Assembly: GCA_029776225.1 (NCBI GenBank)
Contig: JAKOTR010000029.1
Span: forward strand, 1 to 64,000
DNA: 64,000 nt
Direction: 5' to 3'
Source: Acidobacteriota bacterium
Lineage (GTDB): Bacteria > Acidobacteriota > Terriglobia > Bryobacterales > Bryobacteraceae
Every line of letters begins with the position of its first letter. Position 1 is the first letter of the stretch. A program made the translations under genes and the position numbers. Shown here in pieces: positions 11,735-22,216 of the stretch. Below the pieces are notes generated by a model. It had not been told where the DNA came from. It made no database searches and was given only the letters and a program-made list of their open reading frames with translations.

Positions 11735-12709
11735 CTACCGCGGCTCACCCTGGACGCGGCGCTCGCGGTGGCAGCGGATTTCGCGGATGGCGTAAATGCG
11801 GCGGCCCTGGCTTTCGAAGTAGGTCCGCATGAGCACTTCGCCGAGCAGGCCGGTGGAGAACATCATCAGGCCGGCCAGAAGCAGCAGTCCTCCGGCCAGC
11901 ATCAGCGGTCCGTGCTGGATCACGATGTCGTTGCCGGTGGCAAACTTGTATGCGGCCAGGTAGCCGAGGATGGCCACTCCCGCCAGGGTCCCCACGAGTC
12001 CGAGATTCCCGAAAAAGTGCATCGGACGGGTGAAATAGCTGAGCAGGAACTTGATGGTCACGATGTCGAACATGACGTGCATCGTACGGCCGAGGCCGTA
12101 GTGGGAACTGCCCGAGGCGCGTGGGATGTTCTGGATGGGCACCTCCGCTATTTTCGCGCCATAGAAGCTTGCCAGCGCCGGGATGAAGCGGTGCAACTCG
12201 CCGTACAGGTGGACGTCCTTCAAAATTTCCGCGCGGTAGGCCTTAAAGGTAGTGCCAAAATCGTGCAGGTTGACGCCCGACGCCTTCGCCATAAGCCAGT
12301 TGGCGATGCGGGAGGGGAGCTTGCGCGTGAGCGCATTATCGACACGGTTCTTGCGCCAGCCGCTCGCGATGTCGTAGCCCTCATCGATCTTCGCCAGCAG
12401 CGCCGGGATGTCCTCCGGGGCGTGCTGGAGGTCGCCGTCTAGTGAGATGATCACTTCGCCCTGCGCTTCGTGGAAGCCCGCCGAGAGCGCCGCTGTCTGG
12501 CCGAAATTGCGCCGAAGGCGGATCACTTTCAAATGCGGGTCGGTTTCGGCCAGATTTGCTAGAAGCTCGAAGCTGCGGTCGGTAGAGGCGTCGTCGACAA
12601 AAATGATTTCGTAAGGGCGGCCGATGGAGGTAAGCACCGCAGTGAGCCGGTCGTACAGCGGCAGCAGCGACGGCTCTTCGTTATGCACAGGAATGACGAC
12701 CGAAAGCAT
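11735..12709 (-). CDS. Family 2 glycosyltransferase, polyprenyl-phosphate sugar transferase (GtrB/DPM-like)
   Basis: A 324-residue protein. It has a GT-A domain (1-230) with VVIPVHNEE, IIFVDDASTD (nucleotide-binding Asp) and ISLDGDLQHAPED (metal-binding DGD), then two C-terminal membrane segments (about 235-257 and 268-292). This is the architecture of enzymes that load glucose, mannose or aminoarabinose onto undecaprenyl phosphate at the inner membrane. It could supply donor lipid to the GT-C-like proteins at 5783-9509, but this is inference. ATG start at 12709. Its 3' end is 93 bases before nuoB. Confidence 0.88.
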   Translation of the reverse strand: MLSVVIPVHNEEPSLLPLYDRLTAVLTSIGRPYEIIFVDDASTDRSFELLANLAETDPHLKVIRLRRNFGQTAALSAGFHEAQGEVIISLDGDLQHAPEDIPALLAKIDEGYDIASGWRKNRVDNALTRKLPSRIANWLMAKASGVNLHDFGTTFKAYRAEILKDVHLYGELHRFIPALASFYGAKIAEVPIQNIPRASGSSHYGLGRTMHVMFDIVTIKFLLSYFTRPMHFFGNLGLVGTLAGVAILGYLAAYKFATGNDIVIQHGPLMLAGGLLLLAGLMMFSTGLLGEVLMRTYFESQGRRIYAIREIRCHRERRVQGEPR

Positions 12710-12772
12710 TGTACTTTCAGTCTACAACTTTAACTTTTGTAGAAGATACAAAGTTTTGCAGCCTGGATAGAT

Positions 12773-13037
12773 GGCGCGAGGCCGGCGGGCCGGCGGCTGA
12801 GCCCGGATATGAGGCGCGCAGCGGGCGGCCCGGGAGGTGAGCCAGGACATGGGCGCGCCCCCGATGGCTTGGCGGGTGAGCCGGACACGGGGAGCGCGGC
12901 CGGCGGCCCCGGAAGTGAGCCCGGAAGAGAGGTCGCACGGCCGGCAGCCTGGCGGGTGAGCTTGGAGATGGAGGCGTGCTGCCGGCGGTCCGGCGAGAGC
13001 CCGGAAACGAGGCGCGCGGCGGGCGGTCCGGCTAGTG
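12773..13037. repeat. Seven-unit degenerate tandem repeat (~39 bp), GC-rich, flanked by an 8-bp inverted repeat
   Basis: Seven consecutive units of 38-41 bases share the pattern G-GCGCGC-x-GCCGGCGG, then CCGG-GGTGAGC, then CCGGA-A-GA. Unit starts are near 12773, 12813, 12853, 12892, 12930, 12972 and 13010. Divergence between units is high (several changes each). The block is over 75 percent GC, while the flanks are AT-rich. AGTTTTGC (12752-12759) on the left and GCAAAACT (13038-13045) on the right form an exact 8-bp inverted pair around the array. It lies between the GT2 start and gyrA. Confidence 0.75.
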
Positions 13038-13098
13038 GCAAAACTCCCTGTAAAGGCGTTTTTTGAATTAGAAAAACCCCCTTTTCCGTCAATGAATT

Positions 13099-13107
13099 TG
13101 GTAAAAT
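13099..13107 (+). promoter_or_regulatory. Extended -10 box before gyrA
   Basis: TGG followed by TAAAAT (13102-13107), about 63 bases before the gyrA start. It is the same TGG-TAAAAT form as at metH. No clear -35 is present, as expected for an extended -10 promoter. Confidence 0.4.
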
Positions 13108-13170
13108 TTATAGATTAGTTCTCCATATTCGTTCCAGGCGAACAGAAGGGATAGAGAGGAGTAGAATTTT

Positions 13171-15792
<2,622 letters not shown>

Positions 15793-15810
15793 CGGCGACT
15801 ATAATTGAGT

Positions 15811-16671
15811 ATGGCGTCCCTGATCTCGTTGGAAACCAAGAGTCCCGATCCGGCACTGCTGCTTGAAAAGCAAGAGCGCCTGTTCTCGCTGCTGCGCGAC
15901 ATGGGCCGCGTGATTGTTGCCTACTCCGGCGGCACCGACTCGGCCTATCTTGCGTGGGCCGCGCATCAAGCGTTGGGAAGCGAGAATGCCCTGATCATTA
16001 CGGCGGACTCCGCTTCGATTCCGGAATCCCACAAGCGCGATGCAGAGGAACTTGCGCGGCGCTTCGGTTTCCGCCACGAGTACATCCAAACCCACGAGTT
16101 CGAAAATCCGAACTATGTGCGGAACGCGCCGGACCGCTGCTTCCACTGCAAGGACGAGTTGTTCCGGCGGCTGGAAGAGGTGGGGCGCCAGCGCGGCATT
16201 TCCAATATCGTCTACGGCGTGAACGTCGACGATCTCGGCGACTACCGTCCGGGACAGAACGCGGCGCGCGAGCATGAGGTGAAAGCGCCGCTGGTGGACG
16301 CAGGGCTGAGCAAGGCCGAGATACGCGAGCTTTCGCGGATGGCCGGCCTGCCTACCTGGAATCGTCCGGCGTCCGCATGCCTCAGCTCGCGCATTCCATA
16401 CGGCACCCCCGTGACGATAGAGACCGTCAAGACGGTGGAGAGCGGAGAGGAAGCCGTCAAGGCGCTCGGTTTCCGGCAGTTCCGCGTGCGGTATCACGGC
16501 GAACTGGTGCGTATCGAAATCGCGCGCGAGGAGATGGAAAAGGCGCTGAGCATGGAAATGGCCGCGAAGTTCACCTCCATTTTCAAACCGCTCGGATTCA
16601 ATTACGTGACGCTGGACCTGGAGGGTTACCGCCAGGGCTCGCTGAACGAATCCCTGAAGAAACGCCAGTAA
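15811..16671 (+). CDS. larE: Pyridinium-3,5-biscarboxylate sulfur transferase LarE-like (PP-loop)
   Basis: A 286-residue ATP pyrophosphatase-fold protein. The N-terminal PP-loop AYSGGTDSAYLAW adenylates the substrate. APDRCFHCKDELF and SACLSSRIPYG are hallmark blocks, and the latter holds the cysteine at the position expected for the sulfur-donating residue of LarE. In known systems LarB, LarE and LarC make the nickel-pincer cofactor of lactate racemase. larA, larB and larC are not in the window, so the substrate here is uncertain. A TATAAT box (15800-15805) ends five bases before the ATG, suggesting possible leaderless transcription in addition to readthrough from gyrA. An in-frame TTG at 15805 overlaps that box and is less likely. 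Confidence 0.85.
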   Translation: MASLISLETKSPDPALLLEKQERLFSLLRDMGRVIVAYSGGTDSAYLAWAAHQALGSENALIITADSASIPESHKRDAEELARRFGFRHEYIQTHEFENPNYVRNAPDRCFHCKDELFRRLEEVGRQRGISNIVYGVNVDDLGDYRPGQNAAREHEVKAPLVDAGLSKAEIRELSRMAGLPTWNRPASACLSSRIPYGTPVTIETVKTVESGEEAVKALGFRQFRVRYHGELVRIEIAREEMEKALSMEMAAKFTSIFKPLGFNYVTLDLEGYRQGSLNESLKKRQ

Positions 16672-16699
16672 AGAGCCATATCGGGCCGGCCACTTTTAT

Positions 16700-18082
16700 A
16701 TGCAGATACGATTCGATGACTCCAGTCTCCGCTCAGAGGTGGTGGGTGAAGCAAACGGCATTACTTCCAAGGAAATCCGGGAGCACACGGCGCAGGCTAT
16801 CGAAGCGCTGAAGGGCTTCAAGAAGATCAGCGAAGACGGACTGCAAGGGTTTCCGCACCTTCCCTTTCAGACAAAGACCGCCAACGAGATTTTGAAGTTC
16901 GCGCAAAGCGTGCGCGGGACGTTCGACACGGTTTGCCTGGTTGGGATCGGCGGGAGCGCGCTCGGCGCCTGGGCGCTCGATTGCGGGCTGCGCGGCCCGC
17001 ACCCGGTCCAGCCGGCGTTCTCCACGCGGAATCCGCGGCTGGTCATTCTGGACAACGTCGATCCGTCGTTCACGGCGGCGGCGCTGGCGTCCATGGATCC
17101 GAAGAAGACCTTTACGGTCGTCATCGCGAAGTCCGGGTCGACGGCCGAAACCGTCGCCACATTTCTGATTGTGCGCGACTGGATGATGAAGAAGCTGGGA
17201 CGCAAAGCGGCCCGGCGGATTGCGGCGGTGACCACCATCGGCTCCGGCGATCTCCATAAGCTGGCCGAGCGGGAAGGCTACACCGAGTTCGGCATTCCGA
17301 AGAACGTCGGCGGCCGGTTCAGCGTGCTGTCGCCGGTTGGAATGCTGCCGGCGGCGCTTGTCGGCCTCGATATCCGCAAGATCCTCAAAGGCGCAGCCGC
17401 AATCACGCATGAGTGCTGGCAGCCGGACCTGAAGAAGAACACGGCTCTCCGCGCCGCGCTCATGCACTATCTGGCCTGGACGCTCAAGAACAAGCCGATT
17501 CAGGTTGCGTTTCCCTACTCCAACTACCTCTGGGGCACGGCGTTCTGGTTCCGCCAGCTTTGGGCGGAGTCGCTGGGCAAAGCCCGGACGCGCGATGGGG
17601 TTGAAGTTCACGTGGGACAGACCCCGGTTGCCGCCCTGGGCGCCACGGACCAGCACTCGCAGGTTCAGCTTTACATAGAGGGCCCGAACGACAAGGTGTT
17701 CACCTTCTGGACCGTGGAGAAGTTTTCCGGCAACGGCAGAATTCCGAAAGCGAAGCTCGGACTCGAGGCGTTCGACTACCTGGGTGGGCAGACGCTGGCC
17801 AAGCTGATCGACGCGGAGCAGCGCTCGACCGCCGCGGCGCTGGCCGAGGCCGGACGGCCGAGTTGCACCTTTACCCTCGGAAAGCTGGACGCGGAGCACC
17901 TCGGCGGCTTCCTCCAACTCATGGAGTTCGAGACCGCCCTCATGGGCGAGTTGTTGAACATAAACGCTTTTGACCAGGAAGGGGTCGAACTCGGCAAGCG
18001 GTTCACTTACGGCCTGATGGGCCGCGCGGGCTTTGAAAGCTACCGGGAGCGGCTCAAGGAGTTCGAGAAAAAACGGCCGTGA
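16700..18082 (+). CDS. pgi: Glucose-6-phosphate isomerase
   Basis: A 460-residue cytoplasmic enzyme interconverting glucose 6-phosphate and fructose 6-phosphate. Two SIS domains are readable. The first has the phosphate-binding VGIGGSALGAWAL and VIAKSGSTAETV blocks, with NVGGRFSVLSPVG (PGI signature type) near residue 200. The second has GATDQHSQVQLYIEGP, the region that supplies the catalytic histidine and glutamine. The length fits the shorter bacterial group (about 450) rather than the 550-residue E. coli type. It lies 28 bases after larE. No strong terminator is visible before the hydrogenase promoter region. Confidence 0.93.
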   Translation: MQIRFDDSSLRSEVVGEANGITSKEIREHTAQAIEALKGFKKISEDGLQGFPHLPFQTKTANEILKFAQSVRGTFDTVCLVGIGGSALGAWALDCGLRGPHPVQPAFSTRNPRLVILDNVDPSFTAAALASMDPKKTFTVVIAKSGSTAETVATFLIVRDWMMKKLGRKAARRIAAVTTIGSGDLHKLAEREGYTEFGIPKNVGGRFSVLSPVGMLPAALVGLDIRKILKGAAAITHECWQPDLKKNTALRAALMHYLAWTLKNKPIQVAFPYSNYLWGTAFWFRQLWAESLGKARTRDGVEVHVGQTPVAALGATDQHSQVQLYIEGPNDKVFTFWTVEKFSGNGRIPKAKLGLEAFDYLGGQTLAKLIDAEQRSTAAALAEAGRPSCTFTLGKLDAEHLGGFLQLMEFETALMGELLNINAFDQEGVELGKRFTYGLMGRAGFESYRERLKEFEKKRP

Positions 18083-18403
18083 ACCGTTGAACGCAGGCTG
18101 TATCCTTTCACGATCCGCATATCTACGCTATCCGTGCGCCTTTTGACGCAGCCCGAAAACAGGAGAAACAGATTCTTAATTCTTGAAGTATCATAGGGTT
18201 CTCCGGCGTTTCAGGCGGGCGTAGCGGGCCCGCGCATCGAAATCGGCAATACGGCAGGCCGCACGAGGATCGGGCAGCGTTATATCACTCATCCCGATCC
18301 GGAGAGCTGCATATAAGCCGTTTGTTATTAAAAAGTTAAGTTTGGCAAGCCATATGCACTTTCCCGTGGCGGCCACCAGACTTGTGCGCGAGAAGGCATA
18401 GCG
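18083..18403. other. Intergenic control region of the hydrogenase operon
   Basis: A gene-free stretch of about 320 bases between pgi and the hydrogenase operon. It contains the sigma-54 type promoter at 18343-18358, and directly upstream an AT-rich tract (about 18311-18342, TTTGTTATTAAAAAGTTAAG) of the kind bent by IHF between an enhancer and a sigma-54 promoter. I could not identify a clear enhancer dyad in 18100-18300. Confidence 0.6.
18343..18358 (+). promoter_or_regulatory. Sigma-54 (-24/-12) promoter for the hydrogenase operon
   Basis: TGGCAAGCCATATGCA matches the sigma-54 consensus TGGCACG-N4-TTGCA with the invariant GG (-24) and GC (-12) at exactly the right spacing. Two positions deviate from the most common bases. 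The start codon of the first hydrogenase gene is at 18404, so transcription would begin about 35 bases before it. Sigma-54 control is known for several hydrogenase operons. No sigma-54 activator gene is present in this window. Confidence 0.75.
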
Positions 18404-19543
18404 ATGAGTGCGACGCTACCTGCAACCGGTTCCCAGAGCGTAATCGAGTTTTCGGCCCTCACCGCACTCATTTCGGCGTTGCGGCGGCGAGGATATGAGG
18501 TGATCGGGCCGGTTGTGCGGGACGGCGCGGTCACGCTGGAGGCGGTCGAGAAGGTGGAAGACCTGCCCGTGGGTTGGGGCGACGAGCAGGAATCCGGACA
18601 CTACCGTTTGAAGAGGCGGGAGGACAACGCCGTTTTCGGGTACACGGTGGGACCGCAGGGCTGGAAGCGTTTCCTGCACCCCCCGGAAGTGCCTCTCCTG
18701 GAGGCGCAAAGAGACAATTCTTCATTTAGAATCCTAAAAAAACCTCCGGCGCCGGTCCGGTACGCCTTCCTGGGGGTGAGGGCGTGCGAATTGGCTGCGA
18801 TCCGCATCCTGGACCGCGTATTTCTCGGCGACCGTTATGTGGAGCCGGGCTACAAAGGGCGGCGGGAGGCGGCCTTCCTGATCGCGGTGAACTGCACGAA
18901 AGCGGGAGGAACCTGCTTTTGCACGTCGATGGGGACGGGCCCGCGTGCGGCATCCGGCTTCGACCTGGCGCTCACGGAGCTGCCGGGTCGGGAGGGGCAC
19001 CGCTTCGTGGTGGAGGTGGGAAGCGAGGCGGGAGCGGCGGTGCTGGGTGAAATCGAGCACCGGAAGGCGCGCGAGGAGGAAGTGAGGGAGGCGCAGGCAG
19101 CGGTGGACAACGCAGCCGGCCAGATGCGCCGGGCGGTGGACACCGAAGGCATCCGCGACGTGCTCTTCGACAACTTCGAACATCCGCGGTGGGACCGGGT
19201 GGCGGCGCGGTGCCTGAGTTGCGCCAACTGCACTATGGTCTGCCCGACCTGCTTCTGCACTACGGTGGAGGACGTGACGGACATTGCGGGCGATCGTGCG
19301 GAACGGTGGCGCAAGTGGGATTCGTGCTTCACGGACGGGTTTTCGTACATACATGGCGGGAGCGTGAGGTTGTCGGTGAAATCGCGGTACCGGCAATGGC
19401 TCACGCACAAGTTTGCGGCCTGGGTGGACCAGTTCGGGACCTTCGGCTGCGTGGGATGCGGGCGCTGCATCACGTGGTGCCCGGGCAGGATCGACATCAC
19501 CGAGGAGCTCAGGGCCATGCGGGGAGTCGAGGCGAGCGCGTAA
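18404..19543 (+). CDS. hydB: [NiFe]-hydrogenase/sulfhydrogenase subunit beta (HydB-like iron-sulfur protein)
   Basis: A 379-residue electron-transfer subunit, first gene of the operon. Two C-terminal [4Fe-4S] motifs are complete: C270-x2-C273-x2-C276-x3-C280-P and C349-x2-C352-x2-C355-x3-C359-P. Extra cysteines in FLGVRACE and GGTCFCTSMGTGP belong to the family's N-terminal domain. In group 3b enzymes this subunit passes electrons between the small hydrogenase subunit and the flavin-containing gamma subunit. ATG start at 18404, 46 bases after the sigma-54 promoter. An alternative reading as the anaerobic sulfite reductase A subunit is excluded by the gene neighbourhood. Confidence 0.9.
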   Translation: MSATLPATGSQSVIEFSALTALISALRRRGYEVIGPVVRDGAVTLEAVEKVEDLPVGWGDEQESGHYRLKRREDNAVFGYTVGPQGWKRFLHPPEVPLLEAQRDNSSFRILKKPPAPVRYAFLGVRACELAAIRILDRVFLGDRYVEPGYKGRREAAFLIAVNCTKAGGTCFCTSMGTGPRAASGFDLALTELPGREGHRFVVEVGSEAGAAVLGEIEHRKAREEEVREAQAAVDNAAGQMRRAVDTEGIRDVLFDNFEHPRWDRVAARCLSCANCTMVCPTCFCTTVEDVTDIAGDRAERWRKWDSCFTDGFSYIHGGSVRLSVKSRYRQWLTHKFAAWVDQFGTFGCVGCGRCITWCPGRIDITEELRAMRGVEASA

Positions 19544-19556
19544 GGAGTGGAATGCT

Positions 19557-20033
19557 ATGGAGCTCAAGACACTGACTGAAGCGCTTCGAGGTCATCCGTT
19601 TCTGGAGGGGATGAAACCGAACCACGTCCAGAAAATGGCGGAAGTGGCGATGGAGGTCCAGTTCAACAGGGACCAGGTGATTTTCCGGGAAGGCGACGAG
19701 AGCAGCCTGTTCTACCTGCTGCTGACCGGCAAAGTAGCCCTGGAGGTCACGGCGCCGGGGCGGATTGTCCGGGTGCAGACGCTGGGCGAAGGCGATGAGC
19801 TGGGGTGGTCGTCGCTGATCGGACGGCACGGCAAGACGTTTCAGGCGCGGTCGATCGAGCCGGTGCGGGCGATCGCATTTGACGGAACGCGGCTGCGGCA
19901 CGCCTGCGAGATGGACCCGGCGTTCGGGTATCAACTGATGCAGCGTGTCCTGCGCGTGGTGGCGGAGCGGCTGCAAGCGACGCGGCTGCAACTGATCGAC
20001 GTGTTCGCGCCGGCGGGGTCGAAACTGGCATGA
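19557..20033 (+). CDS. Stand-alone cyclic-nucleotide-binding domain protein
   Basis: A 158-residue protein that is essentially one cNMP-binding beta-roll: FLEGMKPNHVQKMAE, IFREGDESSLFYLLLTGKVAL (the conserved GD-x-S-x-x-x-Y-x-L-x-x-G block), GEGDELGWSSLIG and a C-terminal helix. There is no helix-turn-helix after it, unlike Crp/Fnr regulators. It sits between the beta and gamma subunit genes and overlaps the next start by four bases (ATGA), so it is likely made with the enzyme and may be a regulatory or structural partner. The arginine typical of the cAMP phosphate-binding cassette is not obvious, so the ligand is unknown. Start is ATG 19557 after AAGGAGTGG. Confidence 0.82.
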   Translation: MELKTLTEALRGHPFLEGMKPNHVQKMAEVAMEVQFNRDQVIFREGDESSLFYLLLTGKVALEVTAPGRIVRVQTLGEGDELGWSSLIGRHGKTFQARSIEPVRAIAFDGTRLRHACEMDPAFGYQLMQRVLRVVAERLQATRLQLIDVFAPAGSKLA

Positions 20034-20881
20034 GCGCGATTGCCGAGACCGCGGCGCCTCCCATGCCGCCTCGAATGATAACGGCCCGCGTGGTGAGCGT
20101 GGTCAAGGAGACACACGACACGTTCACGCTCACGGTGGAACCGGAATCGCCGGAATGCGCAAACTTCTCGCCGGGGCAGTTCAGCATGTTGTACGTGTAC
20201 GGCGTGGGAGAACTGCCGATTTCGATCAGCGGCGACCCGCACGACACGGGACGGCTGGTGTATACGGTGCGTTCGGTTGGCAAAGCGACCAACGCGCTGG
20301 TCAACACCAAGCCGGGGCAATCGATCGGGATTCGCGGGCCGTTCGGCACATCGTGGCCGGTGGATGAAGCGCGCGGCAACGACGTGCTGATCGTGGCCGG
20401 AGGCATCGGCCTGGCGCCGCTGAGGCCGGCGATCTACCGCATTTTGCGAAACCGCGACGACTACGTGCGGCTGATCGTCCTTTACGGCGCGCGCAGCCCG
20501 AAGGACCTGCTGTACCGGAAGCAGCTCAGCGAGTGGGGACGCCTGCCGGACACGCAGGTGCTCAGCACGGTTGACTACGGCGGCGTGAACTGGCGCGGGT
20601 ACGTCGGGGTGGTGACGACGCTGTTCCGCTACGTGCGCCTGCATCCTGGGCGGACGACGGCGCTGATCTGCGGTCCGGAAATCATGATGCGGTATGTGAT
20701 CCGCGAGCTCGAGAAGCGCGGGTTGCCGGATAGCGACATCCATCTTTCGATGGAACGCAACATGAAGTGCGCGGTGGGCTTCTGCGGCCACTGCCAGCTT
20801 GGGCCCTATTTTGTGTGCAAGGACGGCCCGATCTTCTCATACACGAAGATGCGGCCATGGCTGGATAAGCATGAGCTCTGA
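20030..20881 (+). CDS. hydG: Sulfhydrogenase subunit gamma: FAD/NAD(P)-binding reductase
   Basis: A 283-residue ferredoxin-NADP reductase-like subunit that exchanges hydride with NAD(P). The FAD domain (about 10-105) includes FSPGQFSMLYVYGVGELPISISGD. The nucleotide-binding domain has IVAGGIGLAPLRPAIY. A C-terminal cysteine cluster (KCAVGFCGHCQLGPYFVC) is the [2Fe-2S] site of this family, as in dihydroorotate dehydrogenase electron-transfer subunits. It overlaps the upstream gene by ATGA and the downstream small-subunit gene by 11 bases, so translation is coupled. Confidence 0.9.
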   Translation: MSAIAETAAPPMPPRMITARVVSVVKETHDTFTLTVEPESPECANFSPGQFSMLYVYGVGELPISISGDPHDTGRLVYTVRSVGKATNALVNTKPGQSIGIRGPFGTSWPVDEARGNDVLIVAGGIGLAPLRPAIYRILRNRDDYVRLIVLYGARSPKDLLYRKQLSEWGRLPDTQVLSTVDYGGVNWRGYVGVVTTLFRYVRLHPGRTTALICGPEIMMRYVIRELEKRGLPDSDIHLSMERNMKCAVGFCGHCQLGPYFVCKDGPIFSYTKMRPWLDKHEL

Positions 20882-21656
20882 GAAGAAGAAACCGAAAATC
20901 GCGGTATTCAAGTTCGCCTCATGCGACGGCTGCCAGTTGAGTCTGCTGGACGCGGAGGACGAACTGCTGGCGGTGGCTGGGGCTGTCGATATCGCCTACT
21001 TTCCGGAAGCCTCGCGAAGGGCGTTGAAAGGGCCGTACGACATCGGGCTGGTGGAGGGGTCGATCACGACGCACCACGACGCCGAGCGCATTCAAAAGGT
21101 GCGGCGGCAGTGCGCCGTGCTGGTGACGATCGGCGCGTGCGCGACGGCGGGCGGGATCCAGGCGCTGAGGAACTGGAGCGATAAGGACGAGTACGTGCGG
21201 GCAGTGTACGCGCGGCCGGACTTCATTCAGACGCTGAAGATGTCCACGCCGATCGCCGAGCACGTGCCCGTGGATTTCGAGCTTCGCGGGTGCCCGATCA
21301 ATAAGAAGCACCTGATCGAGCTGATCTCGGCGACGCTGGCGGGGCGGAAGCCGAACATTCCCACGCACAGCCTGTGCATGAAGTGCAAGCGCAGCGGGAA
21401 CGTGTGCATCACGATCGCCAGGGGCGTGCCCTGCCTCGGCCCGGTGACGCAAAGCGGATGCGGCGCGCTGTGCCCGCGGTTCGGGCGCGGCTGCTACGGG
21501 TGCTACGGTCCGGCAGAGAGCGCGAACACGGCAGCAATGACCAGAATGCTGCGGGAATTAGGGCAGAAGGACGAAGAGATCGCGCGGTTGTTCCGCACCT
21601 TCAACGCCTGGGCCTGGCAGTTCCGGCAGGCCAGCGAAGAAGCGGAGAGGGCATAA
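20871..21656 (+). CDS. hydD: [NiFe]-hydrogenase small subunit (delta)
   Basis: A 261-residue iron-sulfur subunit partnering the nickel subunit. It starts at ATG 20871 inside the preceding gene. The proximal-cluster motif ASCDGCQLSLLD is at about 17-28, with VTIGACATAGGI and FELRGCPINKKHL supplying the other ligands. The C-terminal half has CMKCKRSGNVC, GVPCLGPVTQSGCGALCP and GCYGCYGP for the medial and distal clusters. There is no Tat signal, so the enzyme is cytoplasmic, in keeping with a group 3 hydrogenase. Confidence 0.92.
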   Translation: MSSEKKKPKIAVFKFASCDGCQLSLLDAEDELLAVAGAVDIAYFPEASRRALKGPYDIGLVEGSITTHHDAERIQKVRRQCAVLVTIGACATAGGIQALRNWSDKDEYVRAVYARPDFIQTLKMSTPIAEHVPVDFELRGCPINKKHLIELISATLAGRKPNIPTHSLCMKCKRSGNVCITIARGVPCLGPVTQSGCGALCPRFGRGCYGCYGPAESANTAAMTRMLRELGQKDEEIARLFRTFNAWAWQFRQASEEAERA

Positions 21657-21671
21657 GGGGGAGGTATGTAT

Positions 21672-22205
21672 ATGGTGCAAGCCGGTCCGCAGTCAACCGA
21701 TAAGCGGTGGCGCATGGTGGAGGCGGCGATGCGGCGCAGAAGCCGCCGGAGCGACGCGCTCACGGAGGCTCTTCGCACGATGCAGGACGCCTTTGGATAT
21801 TTGGAGCCGGAAGGGCTGCGGTACGTGGCGGAGTCGCTCCACATCCCGCTGAGCCGGGCATACAGGGCGGCTGCGGTCCCTGGCATGTTCCGGACGAAAC
21901 CGCCGGGGAGGCACACCTGCGTGGTGTGTACGGGGCCGAAGTGCTACTCCAAAGGCGCGCCGGCGCTGCTGGCGGCCATGAAGCAGAAGTACGGGATCAA
22001 GCCGGGCGAGACGACGCCCGACGGCGAGCTTTCCCTGCTGACGGCGCGCTGCGTGGGGTCGTGCAGCTTGGCTCCGGTTGCGGTGTTCGACAAGGATGTG
22101 GTCGGAAAACTCGGTCCGGAAAGGATGGCCCGGCGGGCCGGGAAGTGCTGCCGCATGCCGTCTCAGGAGTTGCGCGACGCGAACGGAATGCCGAGGAGGA
22201 GTTGA
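21672..22205 (+). CDS. HoxE/NuoE-like thioredoxin-fold [2Fe-2S] protein
   Basis: A 177-residue protein. An N-terminal helical part (LTEALRTMQDAFGYLEPEGLRYVAESLHIPLSRAYRAA) precedes the thioredoxin-like ferredoxin domain with ligands C86, C91, C127 and C131 (VCTGPKC and CVGSC), the NuoE/HoxE arrangement. Such subunits feed electrons to a NuoF/HoxF flavoprotein, but none is encoded here. I chose ATG 21672 because GGGGGAGG (to 21664) lies seven bases before it; ATG 21666 would be only one base away. It may be an additional electron carrier on this hydrogenase. The C-terminus is Arg-rich with an extra CC pair. Confidence 0.85.
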   Translation: MVQAGPQSTDKRWRMVEAAMRRRSRRSDALTEALRTMQDAFGYLEPEGLRYVAESLHIPLSRAYRAAAVPGMFRTKPPGRHTCVVCTGPKCYSKGAPALLAAMKQKYGIKPGETTPDGELSLLTARCVGSCSLAPVAVFDKDVVGKLGPERMARRAGKCCRMPSQELRDANGMPRRS

Positions 22206-22216
22206 GGCGCGGCCGG

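Noticed and set aside
12773-13037. CRISPR array or coding repeat
   Set aside because: Units are contiguous without unique spacers and too divergent for CRISPR; the open frames on both strands follow from GC richness and have no RBS.
19413-19556. A longer N-terminus for the cNMP-binding protein
   Set aside because: It would overlap the cysteine-rich end of hydB; ATG 19557 has a good RBS and begins at the domain edge.
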